Shown: positions 8,639 to 16,213, numbered from the stretch's first letter. The stretch: DNA of 64,000 nucleotides from Cupriavidus alkaliphilus (GCF_900094595.1 NZ_FMAD01000017.1:1-64000), one strand, 5' to 3'. The notes: a model not told the origin generated them from the letters alone. Numbers and translations: made by a program.

Positions 8639-9571
8639 ATGCGCGCGCGGTTCGACATCGTCGCGCTGGGCGAGGCCATGGTCGAGTTCAACCACGCCGG
8701 CCCGCGCGGTTCGCGCACCTATCTGCAGGGCTTCGGCGGCGATACCTCCAACGCCGTCATCGCCGCGGCGCGCCAGGGTGCCCGGTGCGCCTACGTGACG
8801 CGGCTGGGCGACGACGAGTTCGGCCGCATGTGCCGGTGCCTGTTGCGCCGCGAGCACGTCGACACCAGCGGCGTCGTCCTCGATGCGTCGGCGCCTACCG
8901 GACTCTACTTCGTCCATCATGGCCCGGATGGCCACGTCTTCACCTATCGACGCTCCGGGTCCGCCGCGAGCCGGATGCAACCCGGCGACCTGCCGGTCGC
9001 ATTGCTGGAAAGGGCCACCTGGCTCCACGTCTCGGGCATCAGCCAGGCCATCAGCACGTCAGCCACGCGTACCGTGCGCGAGGCCATCCGCATCGCCCGC
9101 CAGGCCGGCACCAGGGTGTCCTACGACCCCAACCTGCGCCTTACACTCTGGCCATTGGAGCGCGCCCGTGAAGTCATCGTCGCCACGCTGCCCCTGTGCG
9201 ACCTGTTCCTGCCGAGCCTGGACGACGTGCGCCAGCTTGCCGGCATCGACCATCCCACGGGCATCGTCGACTGGTGCCACCAGATGGGCGCGCCGCATGT
9301 GGTATTGAAACTGGGCAGCCAGGGTTGCCTGGTATCCGACGGCGAAGAGTTGACCGCCGTGGCGCCGTTCCGCGTCGACGCGGTCGATGCGACCGGCGCG
9401 GGCGACTGCTTCGACGGAACCTATCTCGCGCGGCTGGTGGCCGGAGATGACCCTGTGTCCGCTGCGCGATGGGCGGCGGTGGCGGCCGCGCTGGCCACCA
9501 CGGGCCACGGCGCCGTCGCGCCGCTGCCAGGGGTGCAAGCCGTCTGGAATGCGCTGAAAGCGCAATCATGA
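8639..9571 (+). CDS. kdgK: PfkB-family sugar kinase, probable 2-keto-3-deoxygluconate kinase
   Basis: The product is 310 aa of the ribokinase/PfkB fold. The first signature is the sugar-binding GGDTSNAVIAAARQG near residue 33. The second is DAVDATGAGDCFDGTYLA near residue 250, with the catalytic Asp in GAGD. KDG kinase would make KDPG from the dehydratase product and so close the pathway. Its ATG follows the rspB stop by one base, with GAGGA as ribosome binding site inside rspB, which shows tight translational coupling. Fructokinase or 2-keto-gluconate kinase are alternatives by sequence alone. No KDPG aldolase lies in the window. Confidence 0.85.
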   Translation: MRARFDIVALGEAMVEFNHAGPRGSRTYLQGFGGDTSNAVIAAARQGARCAYVTRLGDDEFGRMCRCLLRREHVDTSGVVLDASAPTGLYFVHHGPDGHVFTYRRSGSAASRMQPGDLPVALLERATWLHVSGISQAISTSATRTVREAIRIARQAGTRVSYDPNLRLTLWPLERAREVIVATLPLCDLFLPSLDDVRQLAGIDHPTGIVDWCHQMGAPHVVLKLGSQGCLVSDGEELTAVAPFRVDAVDATGAGDCFDGTYLARLVAGDDPVSAARWAAVAAALATTGHGAVAPLPGVQAVWNALKAQS

Positions 9572-9712
9572 AGGTGGCGACGGCGCGACATTCACGCTGA
9601 CTGCGTGCACGCTCGCGAACGAAATCCGTCGATTCAGCCCATGGGCCTGGAACGGCGCCTGGCGGTGGCCTATACCTGTCGCATGCCAACCTTCCTGATG
9701 ACGAGGTATCCC

Positions 9713-10033
9713 ATGCACCACGCCTTCCCGCCCAACGACCCCCACGCCATGGCCTACTGGCGCGCGCGCCGCATGGTGCGCGCGCTGCGCGGCTGGTATA
9801 TCCACCTGCTGGTTTATACCGTGGTCAATGCATGGCTGTGGTTCCGCTTCTTCTACTTCCCGTCGCCGCCCTGGTCGCATTACGCCACCACGGGCTGGCC
9901 GTGGCCGCTGACCACCACGCTGGCCTGGGGGCTGGGGCTCACCGTGCACGGGTTACTGGTCTGGATGCGGCTGTCGCGCCGCGGCCGTGACTGGGAACAG
10001 CGCAAGATCCAGGAATTCATGGATCGACACTAG
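9713..10033 (+). CDS. Small 2TM-domain membrane protein
   Basis: The product is 106 aa with two hydrophobic segments (WYIHLLVYTVVNAWLWFRFF and a WPLTTTLAWGLGLTVHGLLVW region), then a basic tail RRGRDWEQRKIQEFM. The start MHHAFPP was chosen because ACGAGG lies six bases upstream; longer in-frame starts at 9605 and 9683 exist. The same module, including WGLGLTVHG/WGIGLAVHG and DWEQRKIQEF/RWEERKIAEY, forms the N-terminus of the sensor kinase encoded convergently at 10845-11759. It therefore looks like a kinase-less paralogue of that sensor's membrane anchor, perhaps a modulator. Function is unknown. Confidence 0.75.
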   Translation: MHHAFPPNDPHAMAYWRARRMVRALRGWYIHLLVYTVVNAWLWFRFFYFPSPPWSHYATTGWPWPLTTTLAWGLGLTVHGLLVWMRLSRRGRDWEQRKIQEFMDRH

Positions 10034-10069
10034 CCAGATCACTGGCTGGCGACGCGCGCGCCAGCCGGC

Positions 10070-10831
10070 CTACATCTGCCGGAACCGATGCATGTAGGCG
10101 CGCGATACCGGCAGTTCGGCATCGCTGTCGCGCAGCCTGACAAAGAGCCGCCCCGACTCGTCGCGCCGCGTGCCGGCCACGTATTCCATATTGACGATGG
10201 ATGAGCGGTGGATCTGCCAGAACACCTCGGGATCGAGACCGGCAATCAGCTCCGCCAGCGGCGTGCGAATCAGGTGCTCGCCATCCGGGGTATGCACCAC
10301 CACGTACTTGTCGTCGCTCTGGAAATACATCACGTCCTGGATCGGCACGTGGCTGGTGGTATTGCCACGGCTAGCCCGGACCCACCGCAGCTGGCTGGAA
10401 GCTTCCGCGCGCGGCTGGGCACGTGTCAGCTGGTTCAGCAACTGCGCCAGCTCGGGCAGTGGCGCCGCTTCCTGCAACGCCTTGCGCAATCGTTCGATGG
10501 TGCGGCCCAGGCGCTCCTCGCTGACCGGCTTGACCAGGTAGTCCACTGCGGCGCGCTCGAACGCATCGAGCGCAAACTCGTCATAGGCTGTGACGAACAC
10601 CACCCGGGTTTCGGTTTCCAACCCCTGCGCCACTTCCAGCCCCGACAGGCCCGGCATCTTGATATCGAGGAAGGCAACGCTCGGCGACAAGCGCGCGATG
10701 GCGTCGGCGGCTTCGATGCCGTTGGTCGCCTCGGCAACGATCTGCAACTCCGGCCACAGGCGCTGCAGCTTGCCGCGCAGGTACGCACGCAGATGCTCTT
10801 CATCGTCGGCAATCAGGGCGGTGGGCGTCAT
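10070..10831 (-). CDS. LytTR-family response regulator
   Basis: The product is 253 aa. The receiver domain covers residues 1-120, with acidic pocket D9/D10, phosphoacceptor D56 in FLDIKMPG, TAYDEF and the conserved Lys of YLVKPV. A LytTR DNA-binding domain follows from about residue 150, with DVMYFQSDDKYVVV, FWQIHRSSIVN and a final VSRAYMHRFRQM. The start MTPTAL was chosen over an ATG two codons upstream because GGAG is then correctly spaced. It lies 13 bases downstream of the sensor kinase and forms a LytS/LytR-type two-component pair. The target genes are unknown. Confidence 0.92.
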   Translation of the reverse strand: MTPTALIADDEEHLRAYLRGKLQRLWPELQIVAEATNGIEAADAIARLSPSVAFLDIKMPGLSGLEVAQGLETETRVVFVTAYDEFALDAFERAAVDYLVKPVSEERLGRTIERLRKALQEAAPLPELAQLLNQLTRAQPRAEASSQLRWVRASRGNTTSHVPIQDVMYFQSDDKYVVVHTPDGEHLIRTPLAELIAGLDPEVFWQIHRSSIVNMEYVAGTRRDESGRLFVRLRDSDAELPVSRAYMHRFRQM

Positions 10832-10844
10832 GTGCATCTCCGGT

Positions 10845-11759
10845 TCAGGATGCCGGTGGCAGCGGAAGATCGATCAGTACGGCGGTGCCGGGCGAGCGCT
10901 CTTCAATCCTGACGTGGGCGTCACCGTCATACAGCACGGCGAGCCGCTCGCGCAGGTTAGACAGCCCGACACCAGCGCCGGCCGAGGGCCGAAACCCCAT
11001 GCCATCGTCCTCGATCGTCGCCAGCATGCGCGCGCCGTGCCGCTCCAGCCGGACCAGCAAGCGCCCGCCTTCGATCTTCGGCTCCAGGCCATGCTTGATC
11101 GCATTCTCGACCACCGGTTGCAACAGCATTGGCGCCAGCGGCATCGCTTCGAGTTGCGGGTCGACGTCGACCGTGTATTGCAGGCGCTCGCCCATGCGGA
11201 TACGGATCAGTGCCAGATAATCGCGCAGCAGCTTTGCCTCCTGCGCCACCGTACCTTGCGTAGCACGGCTGGCGGCCAGCGAGGCACGCAGATAGGCGAT
11301 GAAATGCTCCAGCATCATCGTCGCCTTCTGCGGCGCGGGCTCGATCAGGCTGACCACGTTGGCCAGCGTGTTGAACAGGAAGTGCGGTTCGATCTGCGCC
11401 TGCAGTAGCTTCATGCGAGCCTCGACCAGCTGCTTCTCCGTCGACAGCGTGCGCACCTGTTCCTGCGCCATGTACTCGGCAATCTTGCGCTCTTCCCACC
11501 GCCGCCCGAGCAGGCCCACACGGCCCCAGGTCATGATGCCATGCACCGCCAGGCCAATCCCCCAACCCATCAGCGGGCCACCCGCCCAGGGCCGATGCGA
11601 CGAGCCCATCAGATGGAAGCCGATCAACATCGCGTTCACCACCACGTAGACCATGGCGTGCAGATAGAAGAAGCGCAACGCGCGCACGCGGTGGCGGGCT
11701 TCTTCATAGGCGCGTTGCTCGGGGGCCGAGCGCCAGAGGCGGGAGTTGGGGAAAGGCAC
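10845..11759 (-). CDS. LytS-like sensor histidine kinase with N-terminal 2TM domain
   Basis: The product is 304 aa, starting at a GTG. Residues 20-100 hold two membrane spans of the 2TM family. A short coiled linker (VRTLSTEKQLVEARMKLLQAQ) leads to the His_kinase domain with phosphoacceptor His in QIEPHFLFNTL. The ATPase domain carries VVENAIKHG (N box), EDDGMGF and GVGLSNLRERL. There is no large periplasmic sensor, so input probably comes from the membrane or from a partner protein. It is upstream of the LytTR regulator, and the convergent gene at 9713 encodes a near copy of its membrane module. Confidence 0.9.
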   Translation of the reverse strand: MPFPNSRLWRSAPEQRAYEEARHRVRALRFFYLHAMVYVVVNAMLIGFHLMGSSHRPWAGGPLMGWGIGLAVHGIMTWGRVGLLGRRWEERKIAEYMAQEQVRTLSTEKQLVEARMKLLQAQIEPHFLFNTLANVVSLIEPAPQKATMMLEHFIAYLRASLAASRATQGTVAQEAKLLRDYLALIRIRMGERLQYTVDVDPQLEAMPLAPMLLQPVVENAIKHGLEPKIEGGRLLVRLERHGARMLATIEDDGMGFRPSAGAGVGLSNLRERLAVLYDGDAHVRIEERSPGTAVLIDLPLPPAS

Positions 11760-11981
11760 GGGGGTGGTTGGGGCGGAAATTTGTGCAGGTTACCACCGGG
11801 CTAACGGGGCTGTTATGCGGGTGCCGGGAATCGACAGGATGGCGGCGCGAAGCGACGGATAACGGGCGTCGATCTCCGGGTTGCCTGCAATTGGGGCTCA
11901 CGCATGGCGCGGCGTCACAGTCATCGGCGAAGCTCTGGGGATGCGTGTCAGGCTCTTGGTGACAACGCCTCGGGTGCCGCC

Positions 11982-12070
11982 AAAACAAAACGGGCTACGC
12001 AATGCGTAGCCCGTTCTTCAATGCTGGTGCCGGCGGCAGGACTCGAACACGCCACCTGATGGTTATAAAT
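11982..12070. repeat. 89-base direct repeat, distal copy (att-like, tRNA-Thr remnant)
   Basis: This copy matches 14764-14852 with five substitutions (12023, 12035, 12049, 12062, 12066). It includes the tRNA terminator hairpin (stem CGGGCTACGCA) and 46 bases of the tRNA 3' half including CCA (12025-12070). The change at 12049 breaks a T-stem pair, so this copy is not a functional tRNA. The layout is that of an island inserted at a tRNA 3' end. Confidence 0.8.
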
Positions 12071-12126
12071 TTTCAATTACTCAATATATTCATTATTAAG
12101 CAAAGAGATCCGTATGTAGCAAAAAT

Positions 12127-12154
12127 CTAAGGTACTTTAGATTAAGTAACTTAG
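12127..12154. repeat. AT-rich 11-base inverted repeat
   Basis: CTAAGGTACTT and AAGTAACTTAG pair with one mismatch around a six-base loop. It lies 57 bases inside the island edge and about 230 bases past the end of the leftward operon. It could be an operator, a recombinase arm site or an RNA hairpin; no T-tract follows on either strand. Confidence 0.45.
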
Positions 12155-12380
12155 CGTAAGGGAATGCAGACAGTCCGGACTAGTATCTGCGCTGCCTTCG
12201 TACTGCGCGTCCACGACCGATGCAATTGTCTGATGAACGCCAGCGGCATGAGCTCAACTACGGCGGCGACTACTTTCCCAAACGGCCTGCGGACACCCCG
12301 GAGTCTTTCGCGTTACATTGCGTGCAAGTCCCTACTCGCGAAAACTATGCCTGCCGTCCAAATCCCGTCAAACGCGGCTA

Positions 12381-13022
12381 CTACGCTCCAAGCCTATTTC
12401 TCGCAAACGCCCGGATTTGCTCGCGAAAACGCCGATAGGATGGTAGCCGTTGTACTGGTCCATTTGGATCAAGATCGAAGGTCAACCGTGCCCGCATCTC
12501 GGGATAGCGAGCCTTAAAGCTCTTTAGCCTTCCCCCTTGCGTCTGGCTTGCCTCACATAGTGCGTCCAACAACACTCGCTTCGTATCTGTAGTCTGTTCC
12601 AACTGCGCTACCGGCGGTAGACAGTTGATAGGCCCTTTCAAGCGCTCATTTCCTGCAACTCTCTTTATGACCGACGGATCCGCTAGCAACCATGTCTCGA
12701 GCATTGCAACAGGGACAATAGGAATAACGCGCTCCAAAGGGATCAGACCATCCGCGGCTTCTTCAATCTCGAGTTGCCGAGCGACATCGCCAGCATTGTC
12801 GGCGTCACGATGAACAAATATGGCATCAGCATTTGGATAATGCCGCAATAACGCAACAAGCTTATCCCGAACAGTTCGACCAACGGGCGGGTTAAATATA
12901 CTCAAATCGGGCGCATCCCCACTAACTTCCGCAAACCCCTCGTCAATCAAAACATTCTCAATATGATCGACCAAGCGTAAATCTGAGGGCCCCTCCCCAG
13001 TAAGGACAAAATTAATTTTCAT
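12381..13022 (-). CDS. DUF4276-family, TOPRIM-like protein (putative defence effector)
   Basis: The product is 213 aa. Features of the DUF4276/TOPRIM-like group are a first strand ending in LTGEGPSD (E10), a FVHRDADN motif (D73, D75) and PVAMLETWLLADP (E109), the family hallmark. E10 plus the DxD pair fit a TOPRIM metal site, so nuclease or nucleotidyl-transfer activity is possible but unproven. The start MKINFVL lies 16 bases after the ATPase stop, so the two are probably co-transcribed. GC content is well below the flanking genes. ATPase plus TOPRIM pairs occur in anti-phage systems such as PARIS and Gabija, though the PARIS partner is a different family (DUF4435). The function here is inferred from that analogy only. 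Confidence 0.72.
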   Translation of the reverse strand: MKINFVLTGEGPSDLRLVDHIENVLIDEGFAEVSGDAPDLSIFNPPVGRTVRDKLVALLRHYPNADAIFVHRDADNAGDVARQLEIEEAADGLIPLERVIPIVPVAMLETWLLADPSVIKRVAGNERLKGPINCLPPVAQLEQTTDTKRVLLDALCEASQTQGGRLKSFKARYPEMRARLTFDLDPNGPVQRLPSYRRFREQIRAFARNRLGA

Positions 13023-13038
13023 TTTTAAGGCAATTAAT

Positions 13039-14424
13039 TTATTCGGCCAAATCCAACGAAATTTGACTACCAGGCGGCAGGGTAAGATATGAAATAATCG
13101 AACCCTTATCAATGCACTCACGGCCTGCCGCCGATCGCCAACTTTCGCGCAAACTCTTGCAACGGATCGTGGAAGCCGGTTTTCCATCTAGCCCCCGAAC
13201 CTTTACGATATCGGCGTATATTAGATCGTCGGGTGTCTCTAGCTTTACCAATACCGGAGAATGCGTGGCAATGAGAATCTGCCGCATGGGGTTGTTTTCA
13301 CCGGTCGACTGAGTTGGGTCGACAGCCAATTCCTTTAGCAATGAAAGCATTGCACTCATCTTTGCCGGATGAATCCCATTTTCTGGTTCTTCGAAACAGA
13401 GGAGCCCCATGAAATCGGGATCTTCCGCCATAATGCAGAGTGCGAGGAAGCGCAATGTCCCATCCGAAAGCGCCCGCGCAGGAAGAAAAGCTCCAGATCG
13501 CTCGCGCACCTCCACGGTTAACAATTGCCTCACGGGGTCTACGTCAACCCTTACATCAGACGTAGGCATAATCTCCGAAAGCCTACTTGCAATGCGAGAG
13601 TAGACGTTCTCATCTTTACGGAACAATCTATACAGAGCCGCAGCAAGCTTTCCCCCATCAGCCCCTACGGTTCCCTCTTCATGCATTTTATTTGAGCGGC
13701 GCATTGCGCTCGGCTCAAGCGAGAGGAAGCGCCACGATTGCATTTCTCTTCGGGCAGAAAGAATGGTGGGCCACACCGAACTATTAGTATTTGCAATCAC
13801 TGTCTTAGGAATATGTCGCGCCGGAATTTTCTGCGGCTGGCCACTACTTCCCCCATCTTGGTGCAGATGGATTTCGATAATTCCGTCATCCTCGACAACT
13901 TGAGTGGAAATGAAACCCGCGCCCTTTCTTTTGTTGACGATAACCTTATCGCGAAACTGGGCAGCACTCAAAGGAAATTGCAGCAGATTTACCGCTTCAC
14001 CTTTATTAATATGCACGAGACTTTCGCGCGCGAGATACAATCCCAGCGAATTTGATTCCTCTTCGTGCAAGTCCCTAGCGATCTCGACTTCATAGCGCAA
14101 GAAAGTGGATTTTGCCCGGGCCTTTCTACCAAAATCGTCAATCACGTCCAACGGAACGATCATTTCGACGGCCAGCTTGAGGCGCTCACTCCGGTAGTCA
14201 CCGTTTGTCCAAAATATATCGAGCGGATCATTGGATTCGGAATCACGTACCGCCAACGCCGCCTCAATTATCGACTTATCGCTCAGTAGCGAAAGAAATC
14301 TTATCGCATCAAAGATATTTGATTTACCGACACCATTGAGTCCGGCGATGCAATTAAAAGGGCCCAGCGACACTTCAAAATTAAGGAGATTCTTGAAGCC
14401 GTGCGCTTCGAGCTTTGTCAGCAT
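13039..14424 (-). CDS. OLD/RecF-like AAA ATPase (putative defence sensor)
   Basis: The product is 461 aa. An SMC/RecF-like N-terminus (LEAHGFKNLLNFEVSLGPFN) leads to Walker A GLNGVGKS at residues 28-35. The signature is ALSDGTLRFLALCIM, Walker B is GLLCFEEPENGIHP and the H-loop is IATHSPVLV, all of the AAA_21/AAA_15 type. There is no C-terminal TOPRIM domain; that role appears to sit in the next gene. The start MLTKLEA was chosen by homology logic; the ribosome binding site is weak (GAG), and an in-frame opening runs upstream to 14496. GC content is clearly lower than the chromosome around it. A toxin-antitoxin or DNA repair role is the alternative to phage defence. Confidence 0.8.
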   Translation of the reverse strand: MLTKLEAHGFKNLLNFEVSLGPFNCIAGLNGVGKSNIFDAIRFLSLLSDKSIIEAALAVRDSESNDPLDIFWTNGDYRSERLKLAVEMIVPLDVIDDFGRKARAKSTFLRYEVEIARDLHEEESNSLGLYLARESLVHINKGEAVNLLQFPLSAAQFRDKVIVNKRKGAGFISTQVVEDDGIIEIHLHQDGGSSGQPQKIPARHIPKTVIANTNSSVWPTILSARREMQSWRFLSLEPSAMRRSNKMHEEGTVGADGGKLAAALYRLFRKDENVYSRIASRLSEIMPTSDVRVDVDPVRQLLTVEVRERSGAFLPARALSDGTLRFLALCIMAEDPDFMGLLCFEEPENGIHPAKMSAMLSLLKELAVDPTQSTGENNPMRQILIATHSPVLVKLETPDDLIYADIVKVRGLDGKPASTIRCKSLRESWRSAAGRECIDKGSIISYLTLPPGSQISLDLAE

Positions 14425-14763
14425 TTTGTGTTCTCGATCAACATGAAAGGCCACGCATGGAGGCACGTGACTTGCGCCTAACATAAATAGTATCACTCGA
14501 TTGGCGTGGGCGGAGTGTCAGATCAAGACAAGGATCGACTGACGTGAGATGAACAATATGCCCCGGACACCGCTGAGCGTTGACGGACCGTGTCCGTTGG
14601 ACCAAATCCACTTCGGCGTGTGGATCTGGAGAGCTTCTCCGACTGTCAAGCATGGCCTTGCAGGTTTTGCTCAGCCGCCCGTCTATGCTGATCGCTGTAG
14701 CGACGGGGCGCAGGTGTTAGCTGAGAAGGGCAAATAGCGACTCTTCTCGAGTGCTGATGCGCA
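14425..14763. other. Non-coding stretch between the ATPase gene and the tRNA-Thr terminator
   Basis: About 340 bases without a credible gene. The part next to 14424 must carry the promoter of the two-gene operon. Short open frames on both strands show no family features. No integrase or transposase remnant could be recognised. Confidence 0.4.
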
Positions 14764-14796
14764 AAAACAAAACGGGCTACGCAATGCGTAGCCCGT
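14764..14796 (-). terminator. Terminator of tRNA-Thr
   Basis: On the minus strand an 11-bp perfect stem (CGGGCTACGCA and its complement, almost no loop) is followed by a T-rich tract (TTTTGTTTTTG), 11 bases past the CCA end of the tRNA. Confidence 0.75.
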
Positions 14797-14852
14797 TCTT
14801 CAATTCTGGTGCCGGCTGCAGGACTCGAACCCGCCACCTGATGATTACAAAT
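14764..14852. repeat. 89-base direct repeat, tRNA-proximal copy
   Basis: This is the intact copy of the repeat at 11982-12070. It spans the terminator hairpin and the 3' half of the functional tRNA-Thr gene. Together the two copies bracket about 2.7 kb containing the ATPase and TOPRIM-like genes. Confidence 0.8.
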
Positions 14853-14882
14853 CAACTGCTCTACCTGATGAGCTAAGCCGGC
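14807..14882 (-). tRNA. thrT: tRNA-Thr (anticodon TGT)
   Basis: The gene is 76 nt with CCA encoded. The acceptor stem is GCCGGCT/AGCCGGC, D-stem GCTC/GAGC, anticodon loop TTTGTAA (TGT, reads ACA) and T-loop TTCGAGT. The anticodon stem has one T-T mismatch (GTTGA/TCATC), which is acceptable. It is the likely integration target of the neighbouring island, since its 3' half is duplicated at 12025-12070. Confidence 0.93.
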
Positions 14883-14934
14883 ATGTCTGGTGCAGACCGC
14901 GATTCTACTGCATTGCGGTCGGCTTTGGGATGGC

Positions 14935-15423
14935 TTACTTCACCACTTTCAGTGCAGGCTTCTTGCCGCCGATGCGGGGCACCGGGGGCGGCGTGTCGTC
15001 GTCGCCGGGGCCGGTGTCGCTGGTGGTTGCCGGGGTTTCGGCTTCGACCGGGGCGAGCTTGGGCGGCGGGTTGTTTTCACGCTCGGTGGCGGCCTGGGTT
15101 TCCGGCAGGCTGCGTTCGACCGGGAAGGCCATGCCCTGTCCGTTCTCGCGGGCGTAGATCGCCAGCACGTTCTCTACAGGCACGTCGATCTTGCGCGAGA
15201 CACCGCCGAAGCGTGCGCTGAAGGTGATCCACTCATTGCCCATGTCCAGGCCGCTGGTGGCGTCGAAGCTGACGTTGAGCACGATCTCGTTGTTCTTGAC
15301 GAACTCGCGCGGCACGTTGGTGTTGGCGTCGACGAAGACGGCGATGTACGGCGTGAAGCCGTTGTCCGTGCACCATTCGTAGATGGCGCGGATCAGGTAG
15401 GGCTTGGTGGAGGTTTCAGGCAT
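14935..15423 (-). CDS. sspB: ClpXP protease specificity-enhancing factor SspB
   Basis: The product is 162 aa. The folded domain of about 110 residues contains TKPYLIRAIYEWCTDNGFTPYI, VLNVSF, ITFSARFGGVSRKIDVP and NVLAIYARENGQGM, all typical of SspB. A Pro/Thr/Glu-rich linker ends in a short conserved C-terminal tail (GGKKPALKVVK) that docks on ClpX. SspB tethers ssrA-tagged peptides from stalled ribosomes to ClpXP. The gene follows sspA by 57 bases on the same strand, the usual arrangement. Confidence 0.95.
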   Translation of the reverse strand: MPETSTKPYLIRAIYEWCTDNGFTPYIAVFVDANTNVPREFVKNNEIVLNVSFDATSGLDMGNEWITFSARFGGVSRKIDVPVENVLAIYARENGQGMAFPVERSLPETQAATERENNPPPKLAPVEAETPATTSDTGPGDDDTPPPVPRIGGKKPALKVVK

Positions 15424-15480
15424 TGTGCTTCCAATGGCGCCGCGAGGGCCCGAGGGCGGATGCCGTCGGGCCGGTGCCGG

Positions 15481-16092
15481 TTAGCGGCGCATCACCTTTT
15501 CGGACGGGGTGAGCGCTTCGATGTACGCAGGGCGGCTGAAAATGCGTTCAGCATACTTCAGCAGCGGCGCGGCGTTTTTCGAGAGCTCGATGCCGTAGTG
15601 GTCCAGGCGCCACAGCAGCGGCGCGATGGCGACGTCGAGCATCGAAAATTCTTCGCCCAGCATGTACTTGTTCTTGACGAAGATCGGCGCCAGTTGCGTC
15701 AGGCGATCGCGGATGGCGGCGCGGGCGCGTTCGTGGTTCTTTTCCGCGGCCTTGCCCTTTTCGTTCTCCAGCGTGTAGACGTGGGTGAACAGTTCCTTTT
15801 CGAAGTTGAACAGGAACAGGCGGGCGCGGGCGCGCTGCACCGGATCGGCCGGCATCAGCTGCGGGTGCGGGAAGCGCTCGTCGATGTATTCGTTGATGAT
15901 ATTCGACTCATACAGGATGAGGTCGCGCTCGACCAGGATGGGTACCTGGCCGTACGGGTTCATCACCGAAATATCTTCGGGCTTGTTAAAAAGGTCGACG
16001 TCGCGGATTTCAAAATCCATGCCCTTTTCGAACAGGACAAGGCGGCAACGTTGGGAAAACGGGCAAGTCGTACCCGAATACAACACCATCAT
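15481..16092 (-). CDS. sspA: Stringent starvation protein A (glutathione-S-transferase fold)
   Basis: The product is 203 aa. The N-terminal thioredoxin-like domain (VLYSGTTCPFSQRCRLVLFEKGMDFE) and NPYGQVPILVERDLILYESNIINEYIDERFP are the SspA hallmarks. The helical GST C-domain follows. SspA binds RNA polymerase and adjusts transcription under starvation and acid stress in E. coli. It starts at the first of two adjacent ATGs; AAGGA is eight bases upstream. It lies downstream of petABC, after a strong terminator, and upstream of sspB. Confidence 0.95.
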   Translation of the reverse strand: MMVLYSGTTCPFSQRCRLVLFEKGMDFEIRDVDLFNKPEDISVMNPYGQVPILVERDLILYESNIINEYIDERFPHPQLMPADPVQRARARLFLFNFEKELFTHVYTLENEKGKAAEKNHERARAAIRDRLTQLAPIFVKNKYMLGEEFSMLDVAIAPLLWRLDHYGIELSKNAAPLLKYAERIFSRPAYIEALTPSEKVMRR

Positions 16093-16213
16093 GGTTGGAT
16101 TCCTTGGGCTTAGCCGGAGCTGGGTCGGACAGTAAGGTCTGCCATTCTGCCAAAGTCGCCTACCGAAAAGCAAATAAGTGGCAAATACGGCGCTTTTCGG
16201 GGTCGTGACCAGC

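Larger units (their letters stand above)
11760..12380. other. Non-coding junction between chromosome backbone and small island
   Basis: From 11760 to 11981 the sequence is GC-rich and holds the promoter of the two-component pair. From 11982 to 12070 lies a decayed copy of the tRNA-Thr 3' half plus its terminator. After 12070 the base composition drops sharply (AT-rich to about 12160), with an 11-base inverted repeat at 12127-12154. A short + strand frame at 12220-12438 has no recognisable match and overlaps the end of the TOPRIM-like gene, so it was not called. Confidence 0.55.

Noticed and set aside
12025-12070. A second tRNA-Thr gene
   Set aside because: Only the 3' half is present and a T-stem pair is broken; it is a duplication remnant.
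12220-12438. A 72-codon + strand frame at the island edge
   Set aside because: It has no ribosome binding site or recognisable family, and it overlaps the 3' end of the TOPRIM-like gene on the other strand.
12381-14424. Direct assignment of the two-gene cassette to PARIS
   Set aside because: The ATPase type fits, but the small protein has the DUF4276 ETWLLAD hallmark and is only 213 aa, unlike the DUF4435 AriB protein. It was kept as a related but separate candidate.
14549-14737. A 62-codon frame between the ATPase gene and tRNA-Thr, considered as an integrase remnant
   Set aside because: No tyrosine recombinase motif or other family feature could be seen.
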